Assembly (NCBI RefSeq): GCF_022557175.1
Contig: NZ_CP092915.1
Location: 5,952,001-6,016,000, forward strand
Direction of reading: 5' to 3'
From: Mycolicibacterium sp. YH-1
GTDB taxonomy: Bacteria > Actinomycetota > Actinomycetes > Mycobacteriales > Mycobacteriaceae
DNA length: 64,000 bases
Shown: one piece after another, positions 26,821 to 35,175 of the stretch
Layout of the letters: the number at the start of each line of letters is the position of its first letter
How positions within the stretch are numbered: position 1 is the stretch's first letter
Program-made: the position numbers and the translations under genes
The notes under the pieces: generated by a model
Databases searched by the model: none
Seen by the model: only the letters and a program-made list of their open reading frames with translations
Told to the model about the DNA's origin: nothing

Positions 26821-27789
26821 CCGCGCCTCCAGCAGGGCATCGAGGTCGCCCAGGCAGCGCAATGTGTCGTTGAGGTGGGTACAGGTGCTGGTGCCGACCA
26901 ACTCACCCTTGATGCGGTGCCGCAGATCGGACAGCGCCATACCTCGTATGCGCAGCGCACTGGTGATCGCACTCGGGCACTCCTGCCACGGCAGCACATG
27001 CACTCTCGCATCGACCGACACGATGGTGCGGGCGGACACGTCCACCACGCCCGCCACGGTGTACTCGTGCACGATCGTCTCGGTCCCGTCACCGTCGACG
27101 TGGGAGTCGCGGAAGTGGGCGTCGAACTCGGCCGAGTCGGCATCGCCGGGCCGCAGGTCGATGCGTCGGTGTCGGCGCATACCGTGCGGGCGCAGCGGTT
27201 CGACGTCGCGCAGCGCGTCCAGGGCCGGCGCGACCGGGCCGAGCACCGTGGGGATGACCCCGTTGCTCTGGGCGTAGGTGACCATGAATGCGTCGTGGGC
27301 GAAGCCCGCGCAGATCGGGGCCAGGTTGTCGGTGACGCTGACGGGCAGCCGCTCCTCGTCGCCTCGGGTTGCCGCCTGGGCCATCAGTGCGTAGCCGGAA
27401 ACCAGCGCTGCACCGGCCCAGTCGTCGAGCAGCAGGTGCAGCAGGCTCGCGCGCGACGCGTCGGCCGGAACGACCCGCGTGACCGCGGAGCGGAACCCCG
27501 GCCCGACGCGGTTACCCGTCAGCGCGGTGAGGCGGTCGTCGTCGACGGCGCCGACAATGTCGATGGCGTCGATGACGCGGTCGGTGAGATGCGCACGCAG
27601 TTCGACCTGGTCGAGCACCTCGACGCCCGATGCGCGTGCCACCACGTCACGGCCTCGCAGGGTGACGTCCGATCCCCCGGGTTCGGTCTGATGAGTGTCG
27701 ATGACGCTGATCCGCCGCAGTGTGCCCGGCACGAGTGACGGCGTCGTGGTCACGGGCTGTTGCGGCCCGAGGTCCGTGAGGAAAGGCAT
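26800..27789 (-). CDS. DUF2889 domain protein
   Basis: A 329-residue soluble protein. The C-terminal third has the DUF2889 pattern: EYTVAGVVDVSARTIVSVDARVHVLPW, then ECPSAITSALRIRGMALSDLR, then a closing CTHLNDTLRCLGDLDALLEARL. DUF2889 proteins are common in actinobacteria and proteobacteria, often near aromatic or CoA-ester metabolism genes, but lack an assigned activity. The N-terminal two thirds have no recognised domain. It overlaps the convergent crotonase gene by 21 bp. Confidence 0.8.
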   Translation of the reverse strand: MPFLTDLGPQQPVTTTPSLVPGTLRRISVIDTHQTEPGGSDVTLRGRDVVARASGVEVLDQVELRAHLTDRVIDAIDIVGAVDDDRLTALTGNRVGPGFRSAVTRVVPADASRASLLHLLLDDWAGAALVSGYALMAQAATRGDEERLPVSVTDNLAPICAGFAHDAFMVTYAQSNGVIPTVLGPVAPALDALRDVEPLRPHGMRRHRRIDLRPGDADSAEFDAHFRDSHVDGDGTETIVHEYTVAGVVDVSARTIVSVDARVHVLPWQECPSAITSALRIRGMALSDLRHRIKGELVGTSTCTHLNDTLRCLGDLDALLEARLRLDDV

Positions 27790-27840
27790 GGCCTGACGTT
27801 ACTGGGCAGTCGACCAGCAGGACGACGTGCGACGCGAGCG

Positions 27841-28689
27841 TCAGTCGCGCCGGCGCAACCCACCGAGCATCGCCACGACGACCCCGAACGCCACCAGGAC
27901 CACGCCCGCGGCCAACGTCAGGTTCAGCCACAGGTGCAGACTGTCGACGGCGTGACCGACCATCGCGTCAGCGACCTGCCGGATCCCGCCGGAGGTGACA
28001 TCGAGCGCCTTGTCGACGTAGCGGCGTGCCACCTCGATAGCCGCCCAACCGGCCGCACCGACCACCAGCGCCGAAACCCCCAGGGCTGCAAGGGCCTTAC
28101 CCCGTCGCCGCGCAACCGCGAGTGTCAGCAGCGCGAAAACGCCCGCCAGGATCGCCGCCCCGAGGCTCGCCCACGGACCCCACGTGGACAGCTGGCGCAG
28201 TTGCCCCGGCCGGAGCGAATCGGACACGTTCTCCGTCAACGGCACCGTCAGCGTCGACGGCGCGCTGATGCCGAAGTCGCTCAGGGTCTGCTGAAACGAG
28301 CGATCGGCGAGCATCGGCGACAGGTCGATCTCCCAGCGCCCCGACTCATCGGACTGCGACACCGCATCGGTGAACATCCATCGGTGGGCGATCCGGTTGG
28401 CCGTCGCGAACTGGCCGGGGAACGCCGCGCTGCGCGTGTAGGTCGTCGCCGCGCCGCGCAACAGATCGGGGGTCACGTCATAGCCGCTGTTGCCCGCGAG
28501 GTTCACCAGCTGGTCGGTCAGTTCCAAGGCCATCGCGTTCTGCAGCGGCGGTTCGGTGGCCGCGGCCTGCGCCAGCGCGACGTAGCCGCCCTCGTCGACG
28601 ACGTTGTGCTGGGCCCACATCGCGGGCACCGCCACCGCGAGCGCCACCGTTGTCAGCAGCCAGAAGAGGAGCGCAGCCACGAACCGCAC
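27841..28689 (-). CDS. conserved mycobacterial membrane protein
   Basis: A 282-residue protein. One N-terminal hydrophobic segment (about 4-24, LLFWLLTTVALAVAVPAMW) is followed by a polar extracytoplasmic region of about 150 residues. Three more membrane helices follow: about 175-193 (WASLGAAILAGVFALLTLAV), 202-219 and 254-276 (LTLAAGVVLVAFGVVVAML). The C-terminus is GGLRRRD, cytoplasmic by the positive-inside rule. No family domain is recognised. It lies 33 bp downstream of the class I PPK2 gene on the same strand and may be cotranscribed with it. Confidence 0.75.
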   Translation of the reverse strand: MRFVAALLFWLLTTVALAVAVPAMWAQHNVVDEGGYVALAQAAATEPPLQNAMALELTDQLVNLAGNSGYDVTPDLLRGAATTYTRSAAFPGQFATANRIAHRWMFTDAVSQSDESGRWEIDLSPMLADRSFQQTLSDFGISAPSTLTVPLTENVSDSLRPGQLRQLSTWGPWASLGAAILAGVFALLTLAVARRRGKALAALGVSALVVGAAGWAAIEVARRYVDKALDVTSGGIRQVADAMVGHAVDSLHLWLNLTLAAGVVLVAFGVVVAMLGGLRRRD

Positions 28690-28722
28690 GGCGCGTCCTC
28701 CTCTCCTGGACGCAGCCGGGTC

Positions 28723-29586
28723 TCAGTCAGCCAGTGCGCGTCCCACGATGAGCGGATCGGCGCGGCCGACCACCTCGTGATCCTTGTTGTCGTAGTCGAA
28801 CTTACCGAGGACGTAGCGCATCGCGTTGATCCTGGCGCGTTTCTTGTCATTGCTCTTCACCACGGTCCACGGTGCCGCCTCGGTATCGGTCCAGGCGAAC
28901 ATGTCCTCCTTGGCCGCCGTGTAGTCGTCCCACTTGTCCAGCGACGCGAGGTCGGTCGGTGAGAGCTTCCACTGCCGGACCGGGTCGACCTGGCGGATGG
29001 TGAAGCGGGTGCGCTGCTCGGCCGCGGTCACCGAGAACCACAGTTTGGTCAGGCTGATGCCGTCGTTGACCAGCATCTGCTCGAACAGCGGCGCCTGCCG
29101 GATGAACTCCGCGTGCTGCTTGGGCGAGCAGTACCCCATCACGCGTTCGACGCCCGCGCGGTTGTACCAGGACCGGTCGAACAGCACGACCTCCCCCGCC
29201 GCGGGCAGGTGCGGAACGTAGCGCTGGAAGTACCACTGCGTGCGTTCCCGCTCGGTCGGCTTCTCCAGCGCGACGACGCGCGCGCCGCGCGGATTCAAGT
29301 GCTCCATGAACCGCTTGATGGTGCCGCCCTTGCCTGCGGCGTCGCGACCCTCGAACACGATGACGTGCCGGTGCCCGTTGGCCTGGCTCCACTTCTGCAG
29401 CTTGAGCAGTTCGATCTGCAGCAGACGCTTCTGCTGCTCGTACTCGTCGCGGCTCATCCGCTCGTCGTATGGGTAACCCTCGCGCCACGTGTCGACGACC
29501 TCGCCTGTGCGCTGGACGAGCAGCACGGGATCGTCGTCATCGTCGTCGCGCACGATGTAGTCATCAAGAGCAGAACCGTCCAACAT
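28723..29586 (-). CDS. ppk2: polyphosphate kinase 2, class I-like
   Basis: A 287-residue PPK2 that in characterised relatives interconverts polyphosphate and NDP/NTP. Walker A is EGRDAAGKGG. The Walker B/catalytic segment is VLFDRSWYNRAGVERVMGY, and the lid contains RFTIRQVDPVRQWKLSP. These patterns are those of the one-domain class I (Pseudomonas/Rv3232c) type. An acidic run (DDDDDD near residue 15) lies in the N-terminal arm. The ATG at 29586 is used, with a GTG one codon upstream. It is the second PPK2 of this window, and the two are clearly different classes. Confidence 0.92.
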   Translation of the reverse strand: MLDGSALDDYIVRDDDDDDPVLLVQRTGEVVDTWREGYPYDERMSRDEYEQQKRLLQIELLKLQKWSQANGHRHVIVFEGRDAAGKGGTIKRFMEHLNPRGARVVALEKPTERERTQWYFQRYVPHLPAAGEVVLFDRSWYNRAGVERVMGYCSPKQHAEFIRQAPLFEQMLVNDGISLTKLWFSVTAAEQRTRFTIRQVDPVRQWKLSPTDLASLDKWDDYTAAKEDMFAWTDTEAAPWTVVKSNDKKRARINAMRYVLGKFDYDNKDHEVVGRADPLIVGRALAD

Positions 29587-29665
29587 CACCGGCGCAACGT
29601 ATCGACCCCCGCCTACACGGGGGTGACGCCGAGATGAACGAACGGTGCCGTGCGCTACCCGGCTG

Positions 29666-31195
29666 CTACTTGGCGACCCGCCTCGGTCGACGCAGTGCCA
29701 GCTTGGTCATCAGCGTGTTCATCCGCTTGAGCGCCTTGAGCGAGTTGTTGTAGTAGTTCCCGCCCGCACCGACGGTGGTCCGCGGCACGACGACAGCCTC
29801 CTGACGACAGAACTTCCGCACGCCGTCCGCGCCGCCGAACCGCGCGCCGATGCCTGATGTCTTCCACCCGCCCATCGGGGCCGTGGTGCACATCAGGTTC
29901 GAGATCACGTCGTTGACGTTCACTGCGCCGCAATCCAATTCAAGCGCGACATCCTTTGCCCGGGCGATGTCACGCGAGAACACCGACGCGCTCAACCCGT
30001 ACGGGCTGTCATTGGCCAGGCGCACCGCCTCGGCGACGCTCGACACCTTCATGATCGGCAGGGTCGGGCCGAACGTCTCCTCCGTCATGCAGAGCATCGA
30101 GTGGTCGACGTCGACGAGAACCGTCGGCGGGTAGAAGCTCCCGACGCCCTCGTGACGCTGCCCACCGGTGAGCGCCCTGGCGCCCTTGGCGACGGCGTCG
30201 GCGACGTGCCGGTCGGTCACGGCCACCTGACTGTCATCGATCAGCGCGCCGAAGTCGTGGCCCTCGCCCGCGCCCATTTTCAGGTTCTTCACGTCGCGCA
30301 CCACGGCGTCGACGAACTGGTCATACACCTGGTCGAGCACGTAGACCCGCTCCACCGACACACACGTCTGGCCGGCGTTGAACATCGCACCCCACACCGC
30401 GGCGTGCGCGGCCAGATCGACGTCGGCGTCCTCGAGCACGATCATTGGATCCTTGCCGCCGAGTTCGAGGCTGACGGGCGTGAGCCGGCGCGCGGCCCGT
30501 TCCATCACCTTCGCGCCGGTTGCGCTGGAGCCGGTGAACTGGATGTAGTCGGCGTTGTCGACGACGGCCTCGACGGCCTCGCGGGCGCCCTGAACGATCG
30601 CCATCACCTCGGGCGCACCCGAGTCGAGCCAGCCCTTCAGCAGCAGCTCGGCGGTCAGCGGTGTGCGCTCCGACGGCTTGAGCAGCACGGCGCAGCCCGC
30701 GGCCAGCGCGGCGATGCCATCCATCAGGAGGTTGGCGACGGGGTAGTTCCACGGCGCGATGATCCCGACCACCGGACGCGGCCGGTAGTGCACGGCGATC
30801 TTCTTGATCGACAGGAACGGCAGCGGTGCCGGCCGAGTCTCCGGTGCCAGCGCCTTCTCCATCGTCTTGATGTAGTACGACGCGATCATGATCAGCAGCG
30901 GGACCTCTTGAGCGGCGTCCGTCGCGGACTTGCCGGTCTCGGCGATCAGCAGTGACTCGATCTCGTCGCGGTGCTCACCGAGCCAGACGGCGTAGCGCGC
31001 CATCACCTTCGCTCGGCCCGCGGCGCCCCGTGCCTCCCATTCCCGTTGGGCGACGCGCAGACCTGCGGCGATGCGGCCGACGTCGGCTGGGTCGGTCCAG
31101 CGCACGGTGCCCGCGACGGCACCCGTGGCGGGGTTGAGGATGGCGCCCTCCGGAAGGCCGGAACCTGGCGCGGAAACTTCGGGCGTTGCTGTCAT
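29666..31195 (-). CDS. NAD(P)-dependent aldehyde dehydrogenase (succinate-semialdehyde dehydrogenase-like)
   Basis: A 509-residue aldehyde dehydrogenase. The catalytic cysteine is Cys278 in FNAGQTCVSVERV. The general base is Glu244 in LELGGKDPM, and Asn150 in IAPWNYP orients the substrate. The cofactor loop FTGSSATGAKV is also present. Overall pattern is nearest to the succinate-semialdehyde dehydrogenase-type group, but substrate assignment from sequence is weak. The C-terminus carries a basic tail (ALRRPRRVAK) suggesting membrane or nucleic-acid association, which is unexplained. The ATG at 31195 is clear. Confidence 0.88.
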   Translation of the reverse strand: MTATPEVSAPGSGLPEGAILNPATGAVAGTVRWTDPADVGRIAAGLRVAQREWEARGAAGRAKVMARYAVWLGEHRDEIESLLIAETGKSATDAAQEVPLLIMIASYYIKTMEKALAPETRPAPLPFLSIKKIAVHYRPRPVVGIIAPWNYPVANLLMDGIAALAAGCAVLLKPSERTPLTAELLLKGWLDSGAPEVMAIVQGAREAVEAVVDNADYIQFTGSSATGAKVMERAARRLTPVSLELGGKDPMIVLEDADVDLAAHAAVWGAMFNAGQTCVSVERVYVLDQVYDQFVDAVVRDVKNLKMGAGEGHDFGALIDDSQVAVTDRHVADAVAKGARALTGGQRHEGVGSFYPPTVLVDVDHSMLCMTEETFGPTLPIMKVSSVAEAVRLANDSPYGLSASVFSRDIARAKDVALELDCGAVNVNDVISNLMCTTAPMGGWKTSGIGARFGGADGVRKFCRQEAVVVPRTTVGAGGNYYNNSLKALKRMNTLMTKLALRRPRRVAK

Positions 31196-31204
31196 GGCCC
31201 CATG

Positions 31205-31777
31205 TTAACCACAGCTGTGATCCACGTCGCACCTGGGTTGACACCTGTCAAGTCTGGCCGTCCAGACCGCCAGACACACCACGGCCGTTCCGAGCAGCAC
31301 AGCACCGAGAGTGTCGGTGAAGTAGTGGTAGGTGAACGACTGGCCCAGCATGCCCAGCAGCACAGCGATGACGGCGCCAGCCACCACCCACGCGGTGACA
31401 CCGGCCAGCACCACCAGCAGACAGATCACCACCACGGCCAGCGTGGTGTGACCACTGGGATAGGCCAGCGCGCCACCCTTGGTGCGGCCGAACACCGGCT
31501 TGACCAGGCGCACCGCCACCAGGGCGACCAGCGGTGCCACCACCATCACCACGACCATTCGCCCGCGCCGCCGATGGGCCGCCACGGCGATGCCGATCGC
31601 CAGCACGACGGCCTGCGTCAGGCCCGCGGTGAAGAACAGCAGCCAGCCCAGCGCCGGATGGGCGTCGCCGGTCCGGATGAACCAGTCATCGACCCGGGTG
31701 GACTCCGAGCCGACCGCAAGCCCCAGCAACACCATCAGCGGCAACGCGACGCACGGCCACCATCGGACCAGCCTCAT
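31205..31777 (-). CDS. PAP2 (phosphatidic acid phosphatase type 2) family membrane protein
   Basis: A 190-residue integral membrane protein with five or so hydrophobic segments. PAP2 motif 1 reads KPVFGRTKGG (93-102) and motif 2 is PSGH (107-110). Motif 3 has H151 and D155 in TYHYFTDT. The Ser-Arg expected six to seven residues before this His is absent (Leu-Gly instead), so activity may be altered or motif 3 is atypical. Family members dephosphorylate lipid phosphates or polyprenyl diphosphates at the outer face. Its start overlaps the stop of the DinB-like gene by 4 nt (ATGA). Confidence 0.85.
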   Translation of the reverse strand: MRLVRWWPCVALPLMVLLGLAVGSESTRVDDWFIRTGDAHPALGWLLFFTAGLTQAVVLAIGIAVAAHRRRGRMVVVMVVAPLVALVAVRLVKPVFGRTKGGALAYPSGHTTLAVVVICLLVVLAGVTAWVVAGAVIAVLLGMLGQSFTYHYFTDTLGAVLLGTAVVCLAVWTARLDRCQPRCDVDHSCG

Positions 31778-32319
31778 TCAGGCGCGGGGCCCTTGACTGC
31801 GATGCCCTTGACGTAGGCCGCCTGACCGAGGTGCTGTGCGCAGTCGTCGATGATGCTGACGAGGCGGGCACTGGCCGTGACGGGCGGGGTCCAGCGCCTG
31901 TCGACTATGCGCTCGAGTTCCTCGGCCGTCACACCCGCGACGAACTCGAGCGTGATCCGGTGCACCGCGTGGTAGTAGCCGGCCAGCAGTTGAGCCGACG
32001 CGCGAACCTTGCCGACCTCCTCGGGAGTGTGCCCGTAACCATGCGCGTCCCGCGGGAGGTCGAGGGCGAATTTGTCGACCCAGCCGTCGCGTAGCCACAC
32101 CTGCTCGGTCCCGGCGATATCGCACAGCTGCGCGTCCTGCACGCGGGCGCTGTGCCAGAGCAGCCACGCGATGCTGTTGGCCTCCGGTGTCGGACGGTAC
32201 GACGACACGGCGTCGGTCAGCCCGTCGGTGATGTCGTCGGCGTGTTCGATGAGGCGGGTGAAGGAGTCGCGGAGCAGTTCGCGCGCCGCGTCGATATTTG
32301 CTTGCGCCATGTCCGCCAA
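31774..32319 (-). CDS. DinB-like four-helix protein (DUF664/mycothiol-dependent type)
   Basis: A 181-residue DinB-superfamily protein. The metal-ligand pattern fits: His near LLWHSARVQDAQL, a second His in AGYYHAVHRITLEF, and a third in DDCAQHLGQAAYVKG. Such proteins are often mycothiol- or bacillithiol-dependent transferases, but the substrate is unknown. The start may be the ATG at 32319 or a second ATG three codons on (MAQANID). It overlaps the PAP2 gene by 4 nt and is divergent from the ClbS/DfsB-like gene at 32392. Confidence 0.8.
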   Translation of the reverse strand: MADMAQANIDAARELLRDSFTRLIEHADDITDGLTDAVSSYRPTPEANSIAWLLWHSARVQDAQLCDIAGTEQVWLRDGWVDKFALDLPRDAHGYGHTPEEVGKVRASAQLLAGYYHAVHRITLEFVAGVTAEELERIVDRRWTPPVTASARLVSIIDDCAQHLGQAAYVKGIAVKGPAPE

Positions 32320-32391
32320 AGTTACGCCTGTGGTGCAATATTCCGACTGGTGTGGGCGTCATCGCTGCTCTGCTCGGAAGGGAAACAGACT

Positions 32392-32901
32392 TTGGCTGTG
32401 CCGTCTTCAAAAGAAGAGCTAGTGCATGCCATCACCGGCGAGTACGACAAGTTGGTGCGGGACCTCGCGCGGGTGCCGGCCGAGCAGGTGCGCGAGAGAT
32501 CTCTGCCAGGACACAAGGCGAACACGCTAATGAGTCCTGCGGATCTTCTGGCCTATCTACTCGGATGGAGCGAACTCATACTGACGTGGCATGAGCAACG
32601 CGACGCAGGCATTGAACCCTCCTTCCCAGCGTCCGGATACAACTGGAATCAACTTGGGGATTTAGCGCAGCAGTTCTACCGCGACTACGCCAGCCTCAGC
32701 TGGACCGAACTGCTCGACCGTTTCAATGCAGCTGAGTCCCGTGTGCTCTCTCTGGTCTTGAAGATGAGCGATGAAGACCTGTACGGGAAGCCCTGGTACG
32801 GCAAGTACACCGCGGGGCGAATGATCCAGCTCAACACTTCGTCGCCGTATGCCAACGCTCGTCGTCGCATCCGCTCATGGCTGCGAGAGAACAACCTCTG
32901 A
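32392..32901 (+). CDS. ClbS/DfsB family four-helix bundle protein (DUF1706)
   Basis: A 169-residue protein with the ClbS/DfsB pattern: a start KEELVHAITGEYDKL, then LMSPADLLAYLLGWSELILTW, then a Tyr-rich segment WNQLGDLAQQFYRDY, then KWYG-like YGKPWYGKYTAGRMIQLNT and YANARRRIRSWL. ClbS proteins protect producers from the genotoxin colibactin; most DfsB members have no known role. TTG at 32392 is chosen because GGAAGGGA lies 8 nt upstream. Codon use is less GC-biased than neighbours (AAT, CTT, TTA codons), consistent with recent acquisition. It is head-to-head with the DinB-like gene. Confidence 0.8.
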   Translation: MAVPSSKEELVHAITGEYDKLVRDLARVPAEQVRERSLPGHKANTLMSPADLLAYLLGWSELILTWHEQRDAGIEPSFPASGYNWNQLGDLAQQFYRDYASLSWTELLDRFNAAESRVLSLVLKMSDEDLYGKPWYGKYTAGRMIQLNTSSPYANARRRIRSWLRENNL

Positions 32902-32960
32902 TTCGTTCACGATGGTGCAACGGGATCCGGCCCCGATGAACGCCGCTGGCCGGGAAGGAC

Positions 32961-33350
32961 CTAACCCTTCGGGCCGCCGCCGTGGAACACAGCCTCGACG
33001 TTGTTACCGTCGGGGTCCCGAACGAAGGCGCCGTAGTAGCTGTCGTGGTACTCCGGCCACAGCCTGGGCTCGTGCAGTGGTTCCACCCCCAGCGCCACCG
33101 CTGTGTGGAAGAAGGTCTGCACCGCCTCGGGGTCCTTGGCCACGAACGCGATATGCACCTCGCGATTGGGACCCGAGGCATCACCCGCCGACGCGTCGCC
33201 GATCCAGAAGTGCGGATGGCCGTCCGCGCCGTAACCGATGGCCACGCCGAAGTCCATCTGACGGGTGAAGCCCAGCACGCCGAGAACCTTGTCGTAGAAG
33301 TCCTTCGACTTCTCCCAGTCGCTGCAGTTGATGCCGAAGTGATCGATCAT
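32961..33350 (-). CDS. VOC family protein (glyoxalase/dioxygenase fold)
   Basis: A 129-residue protein. It begins IDHFGINCSDWEKSKDFYDKVLG, the usual first beta-alpha-beta of the vicinal oxygen chelate fold. A second module EVHIAFVAKDPEAVQTFF and a closing YGAFVRDPDGNNVEAVFH with the Glu metal ligand follow. His in the first strand and Glu near the end are the typical metal-binding pair. The ATG at 33350 is preferred over a 13-residue extension. The reaction cannot be deduced. It is divergent from the D-aminoacylase gene. Confidence 0.85.
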   Translation of the reverse strand: MIDHFGINCSDWEKSKDFYDKVLGVLGFTRQMDFGVAIGYGADGHPHFWIGDASAGDASGPNREVHIAFVAKDPEAVQTFFHTAVALGVEPLHEPRLWPEYHDSYYGAFVRDPDGNNVEAVFHGGGPKG

Positions 33351-33397
33351 CGATCCATCGTGGCATGTGGCTACGACACCGTCGTACATTCAGGTGT

Positions 33398-35128
33398 ATG
33401 GCCTATGACTTGCTCATCCGCAACGGCACCATCGTCGACGGCCTCGGGGGTGAGCCATTTGTCGGCGATGTCGCGATCACCGACGGGGTCATCGAGGCGG
33501 TGGGCGCTGTCGAGGGTTCGGCAGCGCGCGAGATCGACGCGACGGGGCTGCTCGTCACACCCGGCTTCATCGATCTGCACACGCACTACGACGGGCAGGC
33601 CATCTGGTCCGATCGCATGTCGCCGTCGTCGTCGCACGGCGTGACCACCGCGGTGATGGGCAACTGCGGTGTCGGTTTCGCCCCGTGCCGGGCCGACGAC
33701 CACGAGACACTCGTCGACCTCATGGCGGGCGTGGAGGACATCCCCGGCGTCGTGATGGTCGACGGGCTGCCGTGGACATGGGAGACGTTCCCGGAGTTCC
33801 TCGATGCCCTGGACGATCGGCGCCGGGACATCGATGTGGCCGCGTTCCTGCCACACTCCCCGCTGCGGGTGTACGTGATGGGCCAGCGCGGCGTCGATCG
33901 CGAACCCGCCACCGACGAGGACCTGGCGCTGATGCGCAAGCTCGCCGAGGAGGCGGTTCGAGTCGGAGCGCTGGGCTTCGCATCGTCGCGGCTGACTCTG
34001 CACAAGTCCGAGAGCGGCCATCCCATACCGAGTTTCGAAGCCGGTCACGCCGAGATCGAGGCCATCGCCCGCGGCGTCAAGGACGCAGGCGGCGGACTGA
34101 TCCAGTTCGTTCCCGACCTCGTTGCCGGTGACTTCGCGCCCGCGTTGCAGACGGTGTTCGACGTCGCAGAGGACGTGGGTCTGCCGGTGACGTTCACCCT
34201 CGCGATAGGCAATGCCGGCGACCCGTTCTTCGAGGACGGGCTCACGATGGTCGAGAAGGCGAACGCAGCGGGTGGTGAGGTCACCGCGCAGGTCTTCCCG
34301 CGCCCGATCGGTCTGGTGATAGGCCTGGAGCTGAGCGGCAACCCGTTCGTGCTCTATCCGAGTTACCGCGAGATCGCCCACCTCCCGTTGGCCGAACGCG
34401 TCGCCGTGATGCGCAAGCCCGAGGTCCGGGCGCGCATCCTGGCCGACACCCCGGCCAGTGACGGCCACCCGCTGATGTTCGCGGTGCAGGCGTGGAACTG
34501 GATGTTCCCGCTGGGTGATCCGCCCAACTACGAGCCCGACCCGTCGCAGAGCATCGGCGCCCGGGCGCAGGCCCGCGGTGTCAGCCCGCTCGAGGAGGCC
34601 TACGACCGGCTGCTCGACGATGACGGCCACGCCATGCTGCTGATCACGCTGGCCAACTTCCGCGACGCCTCCCTGGACACCGTGGCTCGCCTACTCCGTC
34701 GCGAGGACGTGGTCCTTGGCCTCGGCGATGGCGGCGCCCACTACGGAATGATCTGCGACGCAAGCTTTCCCACCTACATGCTGGCGCACTGGGCACGCGA
34801 CCGCGCAGCGGACCGGCTGTCGGTGGCCGAGGCGGTCCGCGAACTGACGTCGGTTCCCGCGCGCGTCGCGGGGCTCGCCGACCGCGGCCGAATCGCATTG
34901 GGCCACAAGGCCGACCTCAACGTCATCGACCACGCGGCAGTGCATCTGCACAAGCCCGTCATCGCGCATGACCTGCCAGGCGGCGGGCGTCGACTCGACC
35001 AGAGCGCCGACGGGTACGTCGCGACGATCGTGTCGGGTGAGGTCATCGCCGAGCACGGTGTGCCAACCGATGCGCTGCCCGGCAAGTTGGTGCGCGGCCG
35101 TCAACCGGCACCGAGCGTCCGCACATGA
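33398..35128 (+). CDS. N-acyl-D-amino-acid deacylase/amidohydrolase family protein
   Basis: A 576-residue metal-dependent amidohydrolase (D-aminoacylase type). It opens YDLLIRNGTIVDGLGGEPF. The metal-binding HTHYDGQ is at residues 61-67. The GNCGVGFAPC segment contains the cysteine that bridges metals in D-aminoacylases. The C-terminus resembles the family's metal-loop GDGGAHYGMICDAS and the closing ALGHKADLNVID. It probably releases an amino acid or related amine from an N-acyl precursor in the cytoplasm; M. tuberculosis Rv2913c is a family member. ATG at 33398 is used. It is followed by a strong hairpin. Confidence 0.88.
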   Translation: MAYDLLIRNGTIVDGLGGEPFVGDVAITDGVIEAVGAVEGSAAREIDATGLLVTPGFIDLHTHYDGQAIWSDRMSPSSSHGVTTAVMGNCGVGFAPCRADDHETLVDLMAGVEDIPGVVMVDGLPWTWETFPEFLDALDDRRRDIDVAAFLPHSPLRVYVMGQRGVDREPATDEDLALMRKLAEEAVRVGALGFASSRLTLHKSESGHPIPSFEAGHAEIEAIARGVKDAGGGLIQFVPDLVAGDFAPALQTVFDVAEDVGLPVTFTLAIGNAGDPFFEDGLTMVEKANAAGGEVTAQVFPRPIGLVIGLELSGNPFVLYPSYREIAHLPLAERVAVMRKPEVRARILADTPASDGHPLMFAVQAWNWMFPLGDPPNYEPDPSQSIGARAQARGVSPLEEAYDRLLDDDGHAMLLITLANFRDASLDTVARLLRREDVVLGLGDGGAHYGMICDASFPTYMLAHWARDRAADRLSVAEAVRELTSVPARVAGLADRGRIALGHKADLNVIDHAAVHLHKPVIAHDLPGGGRRLDQSADGYVATIVSGEVIAEHGVPTDALPGKLVRGRQPAPSVRT

Positions 35129-35132
35129 GAGA

Positions 35133-35160
35133 GGCCCGGTCTCCGCGAGAAGACCGGGCC
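35133..35160 (+). terminator. hairpin terminator after the D-aminoacylase gene
   Basis: GGCCCGGTCT (35133-35142) pairs perfectly with AGACCGGGCC (35151-35160), 8-nt loop, 5 bp after the stop, followed by CCCCTT. It lies between convergent genes and could serve both strands. There is no clear U tract, as is common in mycobacteria. Confidence 0.75.
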
Positions 35161-35175
35161 CCCTTCGACGCCAAC

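Noticed and set aside
33371..34630. A 419-codon minus-strand open frame across the D-aminoacylase gene
   Set aside because: The + strand carries the HTHYDG metal site and normal amidohydrolase features. The antisense frame has none.
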